From Carposina sasakii (taxonomy: Eukaryota > Arthropoda > Insecta > Lepidoptera > Carposinidae), in the NCBI GenBank assembly GCA_014607495.2, contig CP053156.1, positions 3,410,001 to 3,474,000 on the forward strand: a stretch of DNA of 64,000 nt, given 5' to 3'. Below, one piece after another: positions 22,173 to 34,140 of the stretch (positions within the stretch are counted from its first letter, which is position 1; the number at the start of each line of letters is the position of its first letter). Under the pieces are notes generated by a model that was given only the letters and a program-made list of their open reading frames with translations, did not search any database and was not told the origin of the DNA. Both the position numbers and the translations under genes were made by a program.

Positions 22173-22396
22173 TCTATGATAAATATGATAAATATGTAAC
22201 GGATCGATGTTTGTGCATGCTAATCTCAGAAACGGCTAAACCAATTTCGATGCAGGAATATGTTGTGACAGGTCCCACTTAACATATAGGCTAACTAACA
22301 TATACTTTTTATCCCGGGAAAATGTTTTTATCCCGGATGATATCGACATTTTATTTTTTCTGCAGTCCACGCGGACGGAGTCGCGGGCGTCCACTA
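22173..22396 (+). mobile_element. Non-autonomous Helitron
   Basis: It starts TCTATGATAAAT after A and ends with the hairpin CGCGGACGGAGTCGCG and GGCGTCCACTA, the same 3' end as the intact copy at 27885-28242, but the terminal CTAG is mutated to CTAC. Confidence 0.65.
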
Positions 22397-22992
22397 CTAA
22401 GTAATAAATGTCTAATTATATGTATATAGGCAGTAAGGTAAAAAAAAGTATAGAAAGGTTATTTATTCCCAAAAAAATACTTGAAGATCTATAGACAGGG
22501 GTCCATGAAGGTGAGTATAGACGAGAGCATTTACTTGTAACATAAAAACGAGCCGCTCTATTATATGTTATACTCGTAGTGTACTACATAAACCAGACTT
22601 GCTTTGGAAACTGAGCTTTTACCTGTATTTTAGCATTCGTAAGAACTTTACATTACACAGAAATACTCGAGAAAATGCTCTAGTTATTAGATTAATTGGA
22701 AAGTAAACTCACGAATATGTGTTATGTATATAGCAAAAATACATGACTAGCCTATTACAGATCCTTCAGAAGAGAGACAGATACAGTCACAGCTTTTTCT
22801 TTTATTGCGTATTGAGACAAAGTATACTAGTCTCACTTTAAGGGGAGTAGGTACGTCAGCTGCAATTCCACACGTGCTACCTGAAAACATGTAGCCTATA
22901 AACAGCATATGCCTAACTCTAAGCATGAAACAACCGGGTTAGCTATTGTTCCCGCTGAGTGTGAACAAGTGGTTTCTCCGTTGCCAATTTTT

Positions 22993-23503
22993 AGGGTTCC
23001 GTAATCAAATGGCAAAAAACGGAACCCTTATAGTTTCGTCATGTCTTTCTATCTGTCTATCCGTCCGTATGTCACAGCCACTTTTCTCCGAAACTATAAG
23101 AGCTATACGGTTAAAATTTGGTAAGTAGGTGTATTCTGTGAACCGCATTAAGATTTTCACACAAAAATAGATAAAAGATTGGTTCAAAATATGGGGGTTC
23201 CCCATACTTTGAACAGAGTTGAATCTCTGTTTCAATTTATTTTTCATCAAACCCATACGTGTGGGGTATCTATGGATAGGTCTTCAAAAATGATATCGTG
23301 GTTTCTAATATCTTTTTTTTTTACTGAATAGATTGCGCGAGAGACACTTCTGATGATGTACATTATCATAAAAACTACTAACGAAAATTGGTTTGAACGA
23401 AAACTAGTGACTAGTTTTTTTATACATCATAAATCGTAAACTGCAATTTACCTTTCATACGGAACCCTTCATGGGCGAGTCCGACTCGCACTTGGCCGCT
23501 TTT
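22993..23503. repeat. Interspersed repeat with GGGTTCCGTA and GAGTCCGACTCGCACTTGG
   Basis: The block opens AGGGTTCCGTAATCAAATGG, has CGGAACCCTT inside and again near its end, and closes with GAGTCCGACTCGCACTTGG. These phrases are common in lepidopteran genomes as far as I know. I cannot assign a class. The open frames in it are not genes. Confidence 0.5.
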
Positions 23504-23934
23504 TATTTTTATATTTTAGGCCCATATTTAATGCCTACCTGTTGCTCGAATGGGTGTTTTTCTTTTCACCTTTACCTCGATTCTCAATCTAAATGCATTG
23601 TTATCATAATTTTCTAGCGTAAAACTGTAATCTTCATCCGATACTCGTATGATAACTTCGTTATAAAACTTACTAAAATTTCCCCCAAGACCCTAATAAA
23701 GGTGTTAACACTTGCATGTGTTATGACAAAAACAACTATATATATATAAAATATAAATAGTCATGAAGAGAGAACATTAGCAAGTAGAGTTTAATTAAAT
23801 ACACCCGTTTCTGAGGCCACCGCAGAAAATTAAGGGCCGTGTTACACGGAGCGAAAATATGCTGCGGTGCCCATACTTGTGCGACACAACCTATTCAAGG
23901 TATAATTATGCTCTCATATTAATAAAAATCCGAA

Positions 23935-24068
23935 AATCACACTGCGGTCACCAACCCGCCTGCCCAGCGTGGTGACTATGGGCAAACCCCCCCTGTGGCA
24001 GTATCCTTGTGGCGTGCCCTGGGGGAGGCCTACGTCCAGCAGTGGACCACAATAGGCTGAAGACGAGA
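23935..24068 (+). mobile_element. Short RTE-clade retrotransposon tail
   Basis: It runs from AATCACACTGCGGTCACC to CAATAGGCTGAAGACGAGAC, the last part of the same family as 5311-5519, including the GEAYVQQW-like ORF end. Confidence 0.75.
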
Positions 24069-25682
24069 CGAGATTAATAAAAAGCTATTACAGTATCTAT
24101 ACCTACTTATTTCATGCCTAATTTCACTAAGCACTATTTATATTTAATAAATAAATAATATTTAAGTTTATAATATATTGTTAAGGTATACTGCAGTTCG
24201 TATTTCTTAACGTAAACGTAAAAGTAATTAAATGATAGAAGGTATTTTTGTCACTCTTAAACTTTAATATATTACCTTGAAAAAAAAAACATTATTCTAA
24301 TAGTAAGCTTTACCTACTACTTGTCAAAATTTCCAAAGATTTGCATTTAGTCGGATACTCGTAGCTAGAATTATTTGTGTCGCATTCACAGACATGTTAC
24401 ACCGTATCGAGTCGCTTAGTACAGTACTACCCTTATCCACTAAAAAGGTAAAATCATTAACCATGAATCTCTAACGATGCGAACCTTTTATTTGAGTTCA
24501 GAGATTTTTCATGGATGTACTTGTTATAATGTATTTGCTTTGCTATTCAATGCAGGGTGTTAAAACAACGTAACATTGTTTCGTACTGACGTTCGTTGGA
24601 GTAACAACAATAGGGATTTTGACAGTTATTTTATTTGTATTTATATCGAAAGATCATAAAATAAAATAAACATTTGCGAAAGAAAAACTTCGCTAGCGAG
24701 AAAACTTTCCGGGATATAACAATCACAATTTTAGACTTGCCTATAAACGCTCCATACAAACCGCTACCACGATATGACTTCACGTTTTCAGTAACTTGTA
24801 TGCACATAAAAGAACTTTTGTTCGACAGCTATATTAAATGTTGCGTTTATAAATATGGTCACATAACAAAAGTTGCTGTAAATGATGCAGGTGGGCGTGT
24901 GATGTTATAATTTTCAATTAATTTCACATTTGAAAAATGGACTTGCCCACTTAACTTTGAGGCTTATTGCTACCTCATTTGAACACTTAATCAAATTGTA
25001 ATTTTACAGACAGGTATGATTTTGATGATTTATTCTGATAAGCATAAAATGCCATTAAAATTCAAACATAGTCAACATCCCTATTGAGGTTAGTTAGAAT
25101 TTATCACGTGATTTGATGAACACACAAAACTCTCTTTCTCATATTATTTCTCAAGAAAGAGGAACAGAAAAAAAATTATGTTTCGTTTTATTGAAATTCA
25201 CTTCCATTTCATATTTGGTAGCGGTTTCATTTTGGGGTGCGAACGTAGAAAGTAACATATAAAAAAAGACAATCGACAAATGAGTGTTAATGCTTTTATG
25301 TCGAATAAATAATTGAATTTGAAATTGAATCTTACCTACATCCTAATAAAGATAAACAATCGGCACAAGCAGGTTTGTGGGTCTTTTTATTTTGTTTTAT
25401 AATCTTTTTAATTGAATAAACAAATAAAAAAATAACGATACACATATCTACAATTTCAGAAGTATCTGACAAACCTTACCGACTCGTGTTTCAAATAACC
25501 ATTTACAAGTACATGAGTATAACCAAAGCCTAACCACTTTACCCTTCATAAAACCAAAGTACCTAATCCCAAGAGGGTGAGAAAATTGTATCAATTCCTC
25601 CTCCCTCATAATTATCCCTAACAAGATTTTATTTTAAAACGGATATATGTGTAAAAAATAAACTTCAAAATATAATTTTTAA
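24069..25682. other. AT-rich DNA, nothing recognised
   Basis: No exon, RNA gene or repeat could be supported. Confidence 0.4.
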
Positions 25683-26058
25683 TTAAGGGCTTTATTTGTC
25701 CAAACGTCAAATAGCCTATCTGAGCAATAAAGTTGATGCTTTTCAGATTCAGATTCAGATAATTTATTTGCATAAATATGGGTACATAATAAAGATAACA
25801 TTAATGAAAATTTAGTTCCTGCATATTTTGCCATTGATTGGCATGCAAATGTTAGTGGGTTAATATAGATATTGTTATCATAAGTCAATGTTAGTAGCCA
25901 ACCATCAGATAAATAAAATAATAATAGTAAAATAAAATAAATGTCAACACTTTTTACAAAATTTTTTGCTGTTTCTTTCTTGTTTAGGTTTTAGAGAAAG
26001 ACAGCGTCAACATTATTCTTCTGATGGCTATCTGACGTTTGGAAAAATCAGCCCTAAA
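25683..26058. mobile_element. MITE of the TTAAGGGC family, split by an insertion
   Basis: The left half (25683-25747: TTAAGGGC, then CCAAACGTCAAATAGCC) and the right half (about 25990-26058: AGAGAAAGACAGCGTCAAC, then ATCTGACGTTTGG) match the two halves of the intact relative at 31240-31384. About 240 bp of unrelated AT-rich DNA separates them. Confidence 0.5.
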
Positions 26059-26319
26059 ACAAATATTAACATACGAGAAACAGCCAGTAAACTCAAAAAC
26101 CAAGAGCACGTCAAAGAGGAACTGCGCGCGAGTTACAGACGCCATCAAATTGCATACTAAACCTTAGGTTTATAATAATTATGTATTTCAGGAAGACAAC
26201 TGAAACGGCTGGTAGTTACAATAGCACTGATATATTGGTTGCAAAACTCACGCCATTCCGGGTTTACAACTACTCTCATCTTTCATACATATCAGTTTAT
26301 ATGATAAAACCTAAATGCG

Positions 26320-26375
26320 CCCTTGAAGGAACATTTCACATCGACACCGTAAAGATGGCGTGGTTTTGCCTACAT
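26320..26375. repeat. Short repeat, inverted partner at 56.08 kb
   Basis: CCTTGAAGGAACATTTCACA and the following bases match, in reverse complement, the stretch around 56075-56125. The family was not identified. Confidence 0.45.
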
Positions 26376-26574
26376 AAAACTGATTACGCCTACATGCGAC
26401 GATGACATCGCTATTCTATAAAATCAGTACTTTATCGTTTCGGCCATACTTATTATGGAAGGACAAAGAGGATACAGCCAAAATAGCTTCAAACCGCCAA
26501 TGTAGTTTACACAGCGTTGTACACTCAATTTCGGGCTAATATTTGTCACCAAACTACAATTAGGCTTATTACGT

Positions 26575-27250
26575 ACTAGTGACCCGCCCTCGCTTCGCTT
26601 CGGTACATATCCTCTAAAATTTGGAATTCCCGTTTGTCCCGTTCCCGTGGGAATTTCAGGAAATAAGTCCTCGGTGCTTCCTTACACTCCCTACCGAATA
26701 TACCTGTCATATTTCATCATTATGTGTCAAGTGGTTTGCGTAAAAATTGGGAATTCCCGTTTGTCCCATTCCCGTGGAAATTTCGGGAAATCCGTTCTTA
26801 GTGCTTCCTCGCACTCCGTAACGAATAGACATGCCCGATTTCTGCTTTACATCTGTCATGACATCTGTGCGTCACAGAATAATAAATTCCCAGAACCCGT
26901 GATCGATCACGCACACTTTTGAAGCAACTTCTTAGTATGTAAAATTTTCATAACCTATTTACTGTATCTAAAAAACTGATAATATTTATCGATTTGGCAA
27001 CAATCGGCGGGTAAGATGTGCGGAAGATGCGGGATTTTTGACTCGTTTTTGCTTCACTACCCGGAATACATCTGTCCTTGATGACTCCTTCTGGGGACTT
27101 GTTATTCTATGGTGTATGTCAAACTTATACCTCCATGCATCAAATGGTTTTTTTTGTATTTAATTCATATTTATTCCAGCCCAGAGGAAATTATGCGAAA
27201 CCCTATAGCCTATCTTCATTCGGGTCCAATAAGGATTCTAAGTTGCCAGC
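26575..27250 (-). mobile_element. Helitron fragment, minus strand
   Basis: On the minus strand it ends with the ACTAGT terminus and GACCCGCCCTCGCTTCGC. It is collinear with the longer Helitron at 31407-32979 but has only two of the internal GTTCCCGTGGGAATTTC units and lacks the distal end. The small open frames inside are repeat sequence. Confidence 0.65.
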
Positions 27251-27884
27251 TTAAGAAACTTCCCCTAAATTTTATTAACATACGAATGAAAAAAATATGT
27301 TTTATATTGTTCATAATTATAGCTTAGGTACACATTTCTTCAATAATAATAAAGTTATTAGTGGAACCGATTTTAATGAAATTTTGTGGTTGTAGGTACG
27401 TAGGGTTTAAAAATGTGGTTCAAATAGAAATAAAGAAGACAATAGTTTTTGCCAACATGTTTTATTATACATATTTATCACACACAATAGCTATTATACA
27501 ACATTTTTTAAAATTACTATATGGAAAGTATAGAAATAATAGAAACTCTCGCGAAAGTTTAAATAAATATTCCTACGAGAATGTATGTACGAGTTAATCG
27601 CGAGGGGTGCGGCAGAAAAAACTCCACTGAAATACAGTAACAGTAATAGTAGAATTATGCGGTCTGTCAAACCTTATGTTGGTTTTGAAATAAAGGAGAA
27701 CTTTGGCAGTTCATGGCTGAAAATGAGTGAGGATAAACGTGGTACAAAAAAGTAGCTGCGCTATTTCGACCGCGATAAAGGAGTGTTTAAGTATGTGAAA
27801 CGAGAATGAGATAATATGAGGTATTGTAAAATAAAAAGAAAGAAAAACCTACTTAGTAAAATTTTCTCATATTTTCTATAAAAA

Positions 27885-28242
27885 TCTATACCTATATAGG
27901 TACATATAATAAAATTGTAACCGATCGATTTCTGTATATAGAAAATAAATATTGAAAAAATTATAATGGGCGGACTTTATACACGCAAGAGAATTCAAAA
28001 CAATGTTTGTCCATTTTGTCTGTTTTTGGTCTTTATATCTGTATGTTTATGCACGCTAATCTCAGAAATGGCTAAACCGATTTCGGTGCAGTTTTCAGGA
28101 ATAATTGTGACAGGTCTCGCTTAACTTACATTAATAACCAAATTGGCTACTTTTTATCCCGGGAAAATGTTTTTATCCCGGATAGTTTCGACATTTTGTT
28201 TTTTGTGCAGTCCACGCGGACGAAGTTGCGGGCGTCCACTAG
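27885..28242 (+). mobile_element. Intact-ended non-autonomous Helitron
   Basis: It starts TCTATACC directly after A and ends with the hairpin CGCGGACGAAGTTGCG, GGCGTCCA and CTAG directly before T. This is the structure expected of Helitrons (5' TC, 3' hairpin plus CTRR, insertion between A and T, no duplication). Length 358 bp, with no coding capacity. Confidence 0.8.
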
Positions 28243-28266
28243 TATTAAATAAATTTTCTATAGTAT

Positions 28267-28535
28267 AATTGTGCCGCGTGGTGCCGGCAGAGAAGAATTC
28301 GTACCTCCCCATGTCTGCTCTTGGGTATCGTACGAGGCGATTAAGGGTTTCCGGGAGGTCGGCAGCAGCGCCTCCCGTATTAACAATATACTCCAAAATA
28401 CAAACTGCGGTCACCAACCCGCCTGCCCAGCGTGGTGACTATGGGCAAATACCTCCCATGGCAGTCTTGTGGCGTGCCCTGGGGGAGTCCTACGTCCAGC
28501 AGTGCGCTGCAATAGGCTGATGATGATGATGATGT
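28267..28535 (+). mobile_element. 5'-truncated RTE-clade retrotransposon
   Basis: The end reads WRALGESYVQQCAAIG before TGA, followed by a (GAT)n tail at about 28519-28535. It is the same subfamily as 5311-5519 and longer at its 5' side. It lies 24 bp after the Helitron at 27885. Confidence 0.85.
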
Positions 28536-28545
28536 TACGCTTTGT

Positions 28546-29051
28546 AGAGATCTGTCCAGAAGTTCATATTTCATTTTTGAAACAGTCTGGGGAAAAAATT
28601 CGGGAGTTAGTAACCCTATTTTTGTTGACGGAAGGATTCTGTATCTATGGTCATGAAAAAAAAAATCTGTCAAAGTTTGTTTATTATGGTTGTATGTGTG
28701 GGTGATATCGTGTTAATATAGTTTACCGAGCTTACTATGAGCTTCACTAAGTGCAATGACAAGACTCGGTCCGTAGTTTTTTATACGTTCATGCTCTTTA
28801 TAATATTAGTATAGATATAGATGTTACAATATACATTACAATGTGAAAGCGAAAATTTTACAATTATGGCATTTGCAATGACTGTATAATTAAATGGTCG
28901 TGTACAAGTTTTTCGCATTGCTTTTACTAAATTGTAAATACCTGTTGTAGAGACCGGTCCATCATCTTAATAACAGTGACACTATTTCCTATGATTAAAA
29001 GTTACAAGACTTTTTATCGCTCCTTCACTTTACCTAACTTACTCTGTGGCA
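28546..29051. other. AT-rich DNA upstream of a GC-rich island
   Basis: Nothing was recognised. The last 50 bp (CTCCTTCACTTTACC and beyond) are pyrimidine-rich. Confidence 0.4.
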
Positions 29052-29156
29052 ATGCATCTGATGCTGGGCGGTCTCGGGAGCCTGGGAGGCTGTCATCCGC
29101 CCAGTGGTAGCTCGACCGCCGATCCGAGCGCACGTCGCGACGGAACGCACCCGCCG
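29052..29156 (+). CDS. Candidate coding exon in a GC-rich island
   Basis: An ATG at 29052 opens 35 codons rich in Gly, Ser and Pro (MHLMLGGLGSLGG, then SGSSTADPSARRDG), ending at a possible GTACGC donor in phase 0. A 71-bp stretch follows that looks like a short intron: GT start, heavy pyrimidine tract, CTATACAG end. It could be an alternative first exon of the plus-strand gene ending at 63.4 kb. Against this, the minus strand of the same DNA is also open and has a strong donor-like AGA|GTAAGT at 29043/29042, reading toward RRSSYHWADDSLPG. Only one strand can be right. Confidence 0.28.
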
Positions 29157-29227
29157 GTACGCGCATACACACCCGCACCCCCCCTACACACCCGAAACCC
29201 CCCTTTTTCACCCCCTCCCCTATACAG

Positions 29228-29272
29228 ACTTCAGGTGGATACTTATTGCGCGCGAACCCATCGTCAATTATT
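29228..29272 (+). CDS. Candidate 45-nt exon
   Basis: A strong pyrimidine tract (CCCCCTTTTTCACCCCCTCC) and TATACAG precede it, and ATT|GTGAGA follows. It is open in phase 0 at both ends (TSGGYLLRANPSSII) and so would join the 29052-29156 and 34069-34140 candidates in frame. The frame also stays open beyond the donor to 29551, which weakens the call. Confidence 0.25.
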
Positions 29273-29551
29273 GTGAGATGCAACAATTTTGGTCGTAATG
29301 CAATGGGTACTCATCTGAGACTTCAGTGTCTACATGGATGTGTTTTAAGGATAAGTTTATACACGAATTTAGAAAGTTTTTGCGAACTTCTCGTAGCAAA
29401 TTTTTATGCGAGCGTACTCGAAAAATGTGCAGTGTTTTTCTCATATCATCTAATTTTATTATTATTGTTAGATATAAGGCTATTTCCACTGAATTTAGAA
29501 ATTAAGATTTTGTTTCCAGATACTTTAGATACATTCTACATTTACAGTTAA

Positions 29552-30074
29552 ACGAAACTCTAGAATATTCCGTTGTTATCTACAATACAAACAGCAATAA
29601 AGCTACAAAAATACCTGTAAAACAACCGAAAAAAACAACTGTAGAAACGTTTCCCTCAGTAAAATCACCTAAAAGCGGCCGCCTCGTTTTATTCGAACCA
29701 CACTAAACGGTGCCTATAAAACATAAAACCAACCGCCAAAAGCAACTTGTTGAGCGCTACAACGATTACAATCTGCTACAGTTTTTATTTGGCCTTTTTA
29801 TTTATATTGGGTACCACAGTGACGCCAACATACATATGACCGTGTATTACCCATATTTATTATCAAATTATAGATAGATAGATAACATTATATGTATATT
29901 GTATCTAAGTGCCAAAAATTTAATACAAGGGCAAGCTTAAAGCCTTCTGTGGCATTTTCTACCAGCTAAACTATCACTAATAATTTCACAACCTTTAAGA
30001 TTTTAAATGTCACCATTCTTACCGTTTCTTTATGCGAACTTTACGTGCCAAATCACAAGAACCATTGTTAATAT
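29552..30074. other. AT-rich DNA, nothing recognised
   Basis: No exon or repeat was supported here. Confidence 0.4.
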
Positions 30075-30228
30075 AAGGGCCGATTTTTCCAAACTTCAGA
30101 TAGCCGAAGTCGAAGCCGATATCTGAAGAATGAAGTTTCTGATGTCTCTCTAAAACTTGGTCATGATAGAGACAGAATGATTTATTCTTCAGACAGGCTA
30201 TTTGACGTTTGTAGAAATGAGCCCTTAA
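30075..30228. mobile_element. MITE of the TTAAGGGC family
   Basis: The left end (AAGGGCCGATTTTTCCAAAC, then TCAGATAGCC) is mirrored by the right end (GGCTATTTGACGTTTG, then GAGCCCTTAA). The element is an imperfect hairpin of about 154 bp. Confidence 0.65.
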
Positions 30229-30755
30229 TATTTGGTTACATTGTCTGGTGGCACTGGCCTATATAAATCTAAGCTACCCTGACCCATAATACGGAAATCG
30301 AGCGGGACGATTAACAGATCGTTAATGAGACCACACGTGAGGGAGCTTTCCCTCCATTCGATACCGGACAAGACTGAAATGTTGTTCATAATCACAAAAT
30401 GTATTCTAGAAATTCGGCAATGTTTCTCTCATGGTTAAACTTTTCAACTTATTATGAAATGGGAGGCTATCGAACAATGCTGATGACCTAACTTCCTGCC
30501 TACGGTCTTGTTACAAAACTCCGTCTAAAGTTAGACACTGTTTAAAAATGACATTTGACAACAAAATATCTGGAATATCGGTCAAATTTAGGCAATATAT
30601 TTTAACTTAACCAATTTTTAATCATTTTTTAATAACATGGCTAAACTACCTGCTCTTCCACGTGCTACGTCGGATTTCGTACGTATCAATATAATCATAA
30701 AATAGTTCATATTATTATCACAAACGAATTATTATTTTTTGTTTTAAATTTGTTT

Positions 30756-30832
30756 CGTAAGGTTCTCTTCTCCCAATGGTCAGATAGCTTATCTGAAGAA
30801 TGAAGTTGATGGTGTCTCTTTCTTGATGAAGA
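30756..30832. mobile_element. Half copy of the TTAAGGGC-family MITE
   Basis: Only the left half is seen (GGTCAGATAGCTTATCTGAA, then GAAGTTGATGGTGTCTCT). It is truncated inside the element. Confidence 0.5.
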
Positions 30833-31239
30833 TTTGTCGAGTTACATTTTGATCATGCCATAATTTGTATTGCTAATATTTCGGAAAGCTGTCATTCTGT
30901 CCAAGGCTTTTGTCGATTATGTGCGTCGAGCTGTTTTGGTTCCTGTGAATTATCCGAAATCATCCAAATCTTTTTAACATGAATGTTATAATTTTTTACC
31001 CCACATGTTAGGTACGCTATATTCCAACGTCTACCATAATGCATATACGCATTTATAACAATACCGGCTGTTCCCCGCGACTCTGTCCCAGCGGATTACT
31101 GAAAAAAATATGTTGCCATTTGTCAGAATATACAATTCTTGCCCCGCATTTAATCTAGCTTCATATTTCATGCAAATCCATCCTGCAACGCGACTTTGCC
31201 GTAAAATCGCTGTCCTGTCAGACATTAAAAATTCCATGC

Positions 31240-31384
31240 TTAGGGCTGATTTCTCAATGATCAGATAGTCTATCTCAAGGATAAAGTTAATGCTGTCTCT
31301 ATCATGATGTATTTTTAGAGAAAGACAGCATCAACTTAATTCTTCTGATAGGCTATCTGACGTTTGGAAAAAACGGCCCTTAAT
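31240..31384. mobile_element. Complete MITE of the TTAAGGGC family
   Basis: TTAGGGCTGATTTCTCAA at the left and its complement-like end TTGGAAAAAACGGCCCTTAA at the right. The whole element folds into an imperfect hairpin of 145 bp, the best-preserved of four copies within 6 kb. Confidence 0.7.
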
Positions 31385-31406
31385 AACTTAACACTTAAAG
31401 TATACT

Positions 31407-32979
31407 AGTGACCCGCCCTCGCTTCGCTTCGGTACATATCCTCTAAAATTTGGAATTCTCGTTTGTTTCGTTCCCGTGGGAATTTCGGGAAATAAGTCTT
31501 CAGTGCTTCCTTACACTCCCTACCGAATATACCAGTCATATTTCATCATTATGTGTTAAGTGGTTTGCGTAAAAATTGGGAATTATCGTTAGTCCCGTTC
31601 CCATGGGAATATCGGAAAATCCGTTCTTAGTACTTCCTCGCACTCCCTAACGAATAAACATGCCCGATTTCTGCTTTATATTTGTAGTGGTTTTCGTAAA
31701 AAATGGAATTCCCGTTTGTCCCGTTCAAGTGGAAATTTCGAGAAATACGTTCTCAGTGTCTCCTCACATTCCCTACCAAATTTCATCATTATATTGTGTC
31801 AAATAGTTTTCGTTAAAATTGAGAATTCCCGTTTGTCCAGTTCCCGTGGGAATTACGGGATATCCGTTCTTCGTGCTCCCTAGCAGTTCCTATTCGGGAA
31901 ATATGTTCTCAGTTTTTTCTTACACTCCCTACCGAATATACCTGTCATATTTCATCTCTATATGTCATGTGGTTTTCGTAAAAACTCGAAATTCCTGTTT
32001 GTGCCGTTCCCATGGGAATTTCGGGAAACCCGTTCTTAATGGTCTTTTACACCCCCTAACAAACATTCACACCAAATTTCATCTGTGTACGACAAACGGT
32101 TTATTTTTATACTTATTGAATAAGCTTTTGTTCCAGTACAGTGAAAATTTCGGTAAAAATTTGGAATTCCTGTCTGTACCGTTCCCATGGGAATTTTGGG
32201 AAATCCATTCTTAGTACTCTCTTATACCAAGGGAGTGGGTGTAATTTACTTGTGAAATTTAAAATTTATCTGTATACATGTGTCCGTTTCTTCGTGGGGT
32301 CATGTAGGTATGTTGTTTTCGCAATTCTTTTTAATTTTGACTAATTTTACACTCGTTTTTGAGGATTTTCCCGACGTTTCCATTCATCATCGTTATCATC
32401 CATCATAAATTCAGAAATCATCAATACTAAAAACTGGCTGTATGGATGCTGTATTCCTCATGCTCTTTCTTCGGGATAAACCAAACAAAAAAAAACAAAT
32501 TTCATCTGTCATGTTGTGTTATGTCATCTGTATATCACAGAATAATAAATTCCCAGAACCTGTGTCACGCACACTTTTGAAGCAACTTTCTAGTATGTAA
32601 AATTTTTACATCCTACTCGTATTTACTGTATCTAAAAAACGGATAATATTTATCGATTTGGCAACAATCGGCAGGTAAGATGAGCGGAAGATGCGGGATT
32701 TTTGACTTGTTTTTGCTTCACTACCCGGAATACATCTGTCCTAGATGACTCCTTCTGGGGACTTGTTATTCTATGGTGTATGTCAAACTTATACCTCCAT
32801 GCATCAAAAATGGTAATTTTTTTTTAAATTCATATTCATTCCAGCCTTTGTTCATCCGGGTCCAATAAGGATTCTAACGGTGAAAGAATTTTTGAAATCG
32901 GTCCAGTAGTTTCGGAGCCTATACACTGCAAAAAAACAAACAAACATACAAACAAACAATCTTTAAAATATTAGTATAG
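31407..32979 (-). mobile_element. Helitron with expanded internal tandem repeat, minus strand
   Basis: On the minus strand it starts TCTATACTAATATTTT after A (high-coordinate end) and ends at CTAG before T (31407-31410), the Helitron boundary rule. Inside, a unit built on GTTCCCGTGGGAATTTC recurs at about 31450, 31576, 31706, 31819, 31984 and 32158, six times against two in the 26.6-kb relative. The 131-codon frame at 31819-32214 is repeat sequence, not a gene. A family D repeat (about 32338-32495) is embedded in it. Confidence 0.75.
32338..32495 (-). repeat. Interspersed repeat family D, minus orientation
   Basis: It is the reverse complement of about 43608-43770. Shared phrases are TTTTCCCGACGTTTCCATTC and CTTCGGGATAAAC. 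It lies inside the long Helitron. Confidence 0.55.
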
Positions 32980-33233
32980 ATTAGTGTGGATTAAGTTATG
33001 TTATTTAACACACAATGTGTGTGTGAGTGGTAACAGTTTTTAGTCAATTAAATTTTGTAAGAGATGAGTTTCACTTTACCTATGCCGGAAATAATTTAAA
33101 ATGTAAATGGCTCGGAGTACCTAATCATTAAAAATTTTATCCCTTTCAAGGCTCACAAAATTAAGGAAATGCTGTCTTTCTCGAAAATCTTTGATATTTG
33201 AATGGCTGAAATTTTTCAGACTTCTTTTGAAGA

Positions 33234-33455
33234 TTACATACATACATATAATCACGCCTTTATGCCTTACTGGGTAGGCAAAGCACCAAGGGCCGATAGA
33301 ACCACATGGTACCACTTCTGACCAATTTTGAGGGTATAGTTGAGATCTACAAGTTCGGTTAGTAGTGACAGGTAGTCAGCCCATCACCTACAAAACACCA
33401 AAAAACGCTCTTATCCCTCTACTGGCTTGTACAGTATGTCCGGGAAGAGAAGCAG
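33234..33455 (-). repeat. Retroposon fragment, family B
   Basis: It opens with ACATACATACATATAATCAC and contains CAATTTTGAGGGTATAGTTG. It is the reverse-orientation partner of 36633-36847 and is partly present at 13600-13722. It resembles a lepidopteran non-LTR 3' end. Confidence 0.55.
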
Positions 33456-34068
33456 CTATACGTTTTTTTTTTACTCCCAGAGCAGCATAGAAGTAAGCAG
33501 ATTGAAGATTAAGCAGATTTTTCCCTATATACTTCCTAGCCAGCTATTAATATTAGTAATAAGCGAGTAGGTTCTCTATATTATTGTGGGTTATTTCCAA
33601 GAAGTGTACCTACCTGTGTACAAGTCAAGTGCAAATGTTTAGTTCATCATAATTTTTAATTTACCAGATGTTTTAGTTAGAATCAATTACATATAACAAT
33701 TTCAAATGTAGGGGTACAAAGAGATAAATTTCAGAGTAGCAAAATTGTCTAAAACCTATATGTATTGTATATACATACATTTTTCTTGGCAATGTTAAAT
33801 GGAGGTACATGGGTAGAAAGGTGTTCTAGTAATACATAGTATAATCCAGTTTAATCTTGAATGATTTTTAATTAATATATTTTGGATTGGATTTCGGTTA
33901 ATCTTGTTTAAATCACTAAAGAAAAACGTGCAATCAATAAGAATAATGAGACGTTATCGGAACCAAACAAAATAAATATTTAAATCCTATGAAATAAATC
34001 CTACTGTCTATAAACTCAAGTTAAATCCGTTTAATCCTCTGAATATTAAATAATGACTGCGATTTCAG
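33456..34068. other. AT-rich DNA, nothing recognised
   Basis: No feature was supported except the pyrimidine tract just before the exon candidate at 34069. Confidence 0.4.
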
Positions 34069-34140
34069 CGACTTTGTGATATTCGACGAAGCGAAAGCAA
34101 TCTCAAAATCGTACCGCGAAACGAACTCATAGACGAAAAG
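34069..34140 (+). CDS. Candidate internal exon (72 nt, phase 0-0)
   Basis: ATTTCAG precedes 34069 and AAAAG|GTAATC follows 34140. The 24 codons between are open only in phase 0 and read as mixed charged protein: RLCDIRRSESNLKIVPRNEL, then IDEK. It is richer in GC than its surroundings. No family was recognised. The most likely parent is the plus-strand gene whose last exon ends at 63435. A linking exon of 3n+1 bases is then needed before the 50902 exon, and the 42084-42126 candidate would fit. RNA evidence would decide. Confidence 0.45.

Noticed and set aside
26647..26922. 91-codon reading frame
   Set aside because: Part of the 26.6-kb Helitron fragment. Its translation parallels that of the 31.4-kb copy only because the DNA repeats.
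30015..30072. Minus-strand exon with GTAAGA donor
   Set aside because: Open frame and donor exist, but no acceptor lies upstream before a MITE.
31819..32214. 131-codon plus-strand reading frame
   Set aside because: It lies wholly inside the tandem-repeat part of a Helitron, and its product repeats with the DNA unit.
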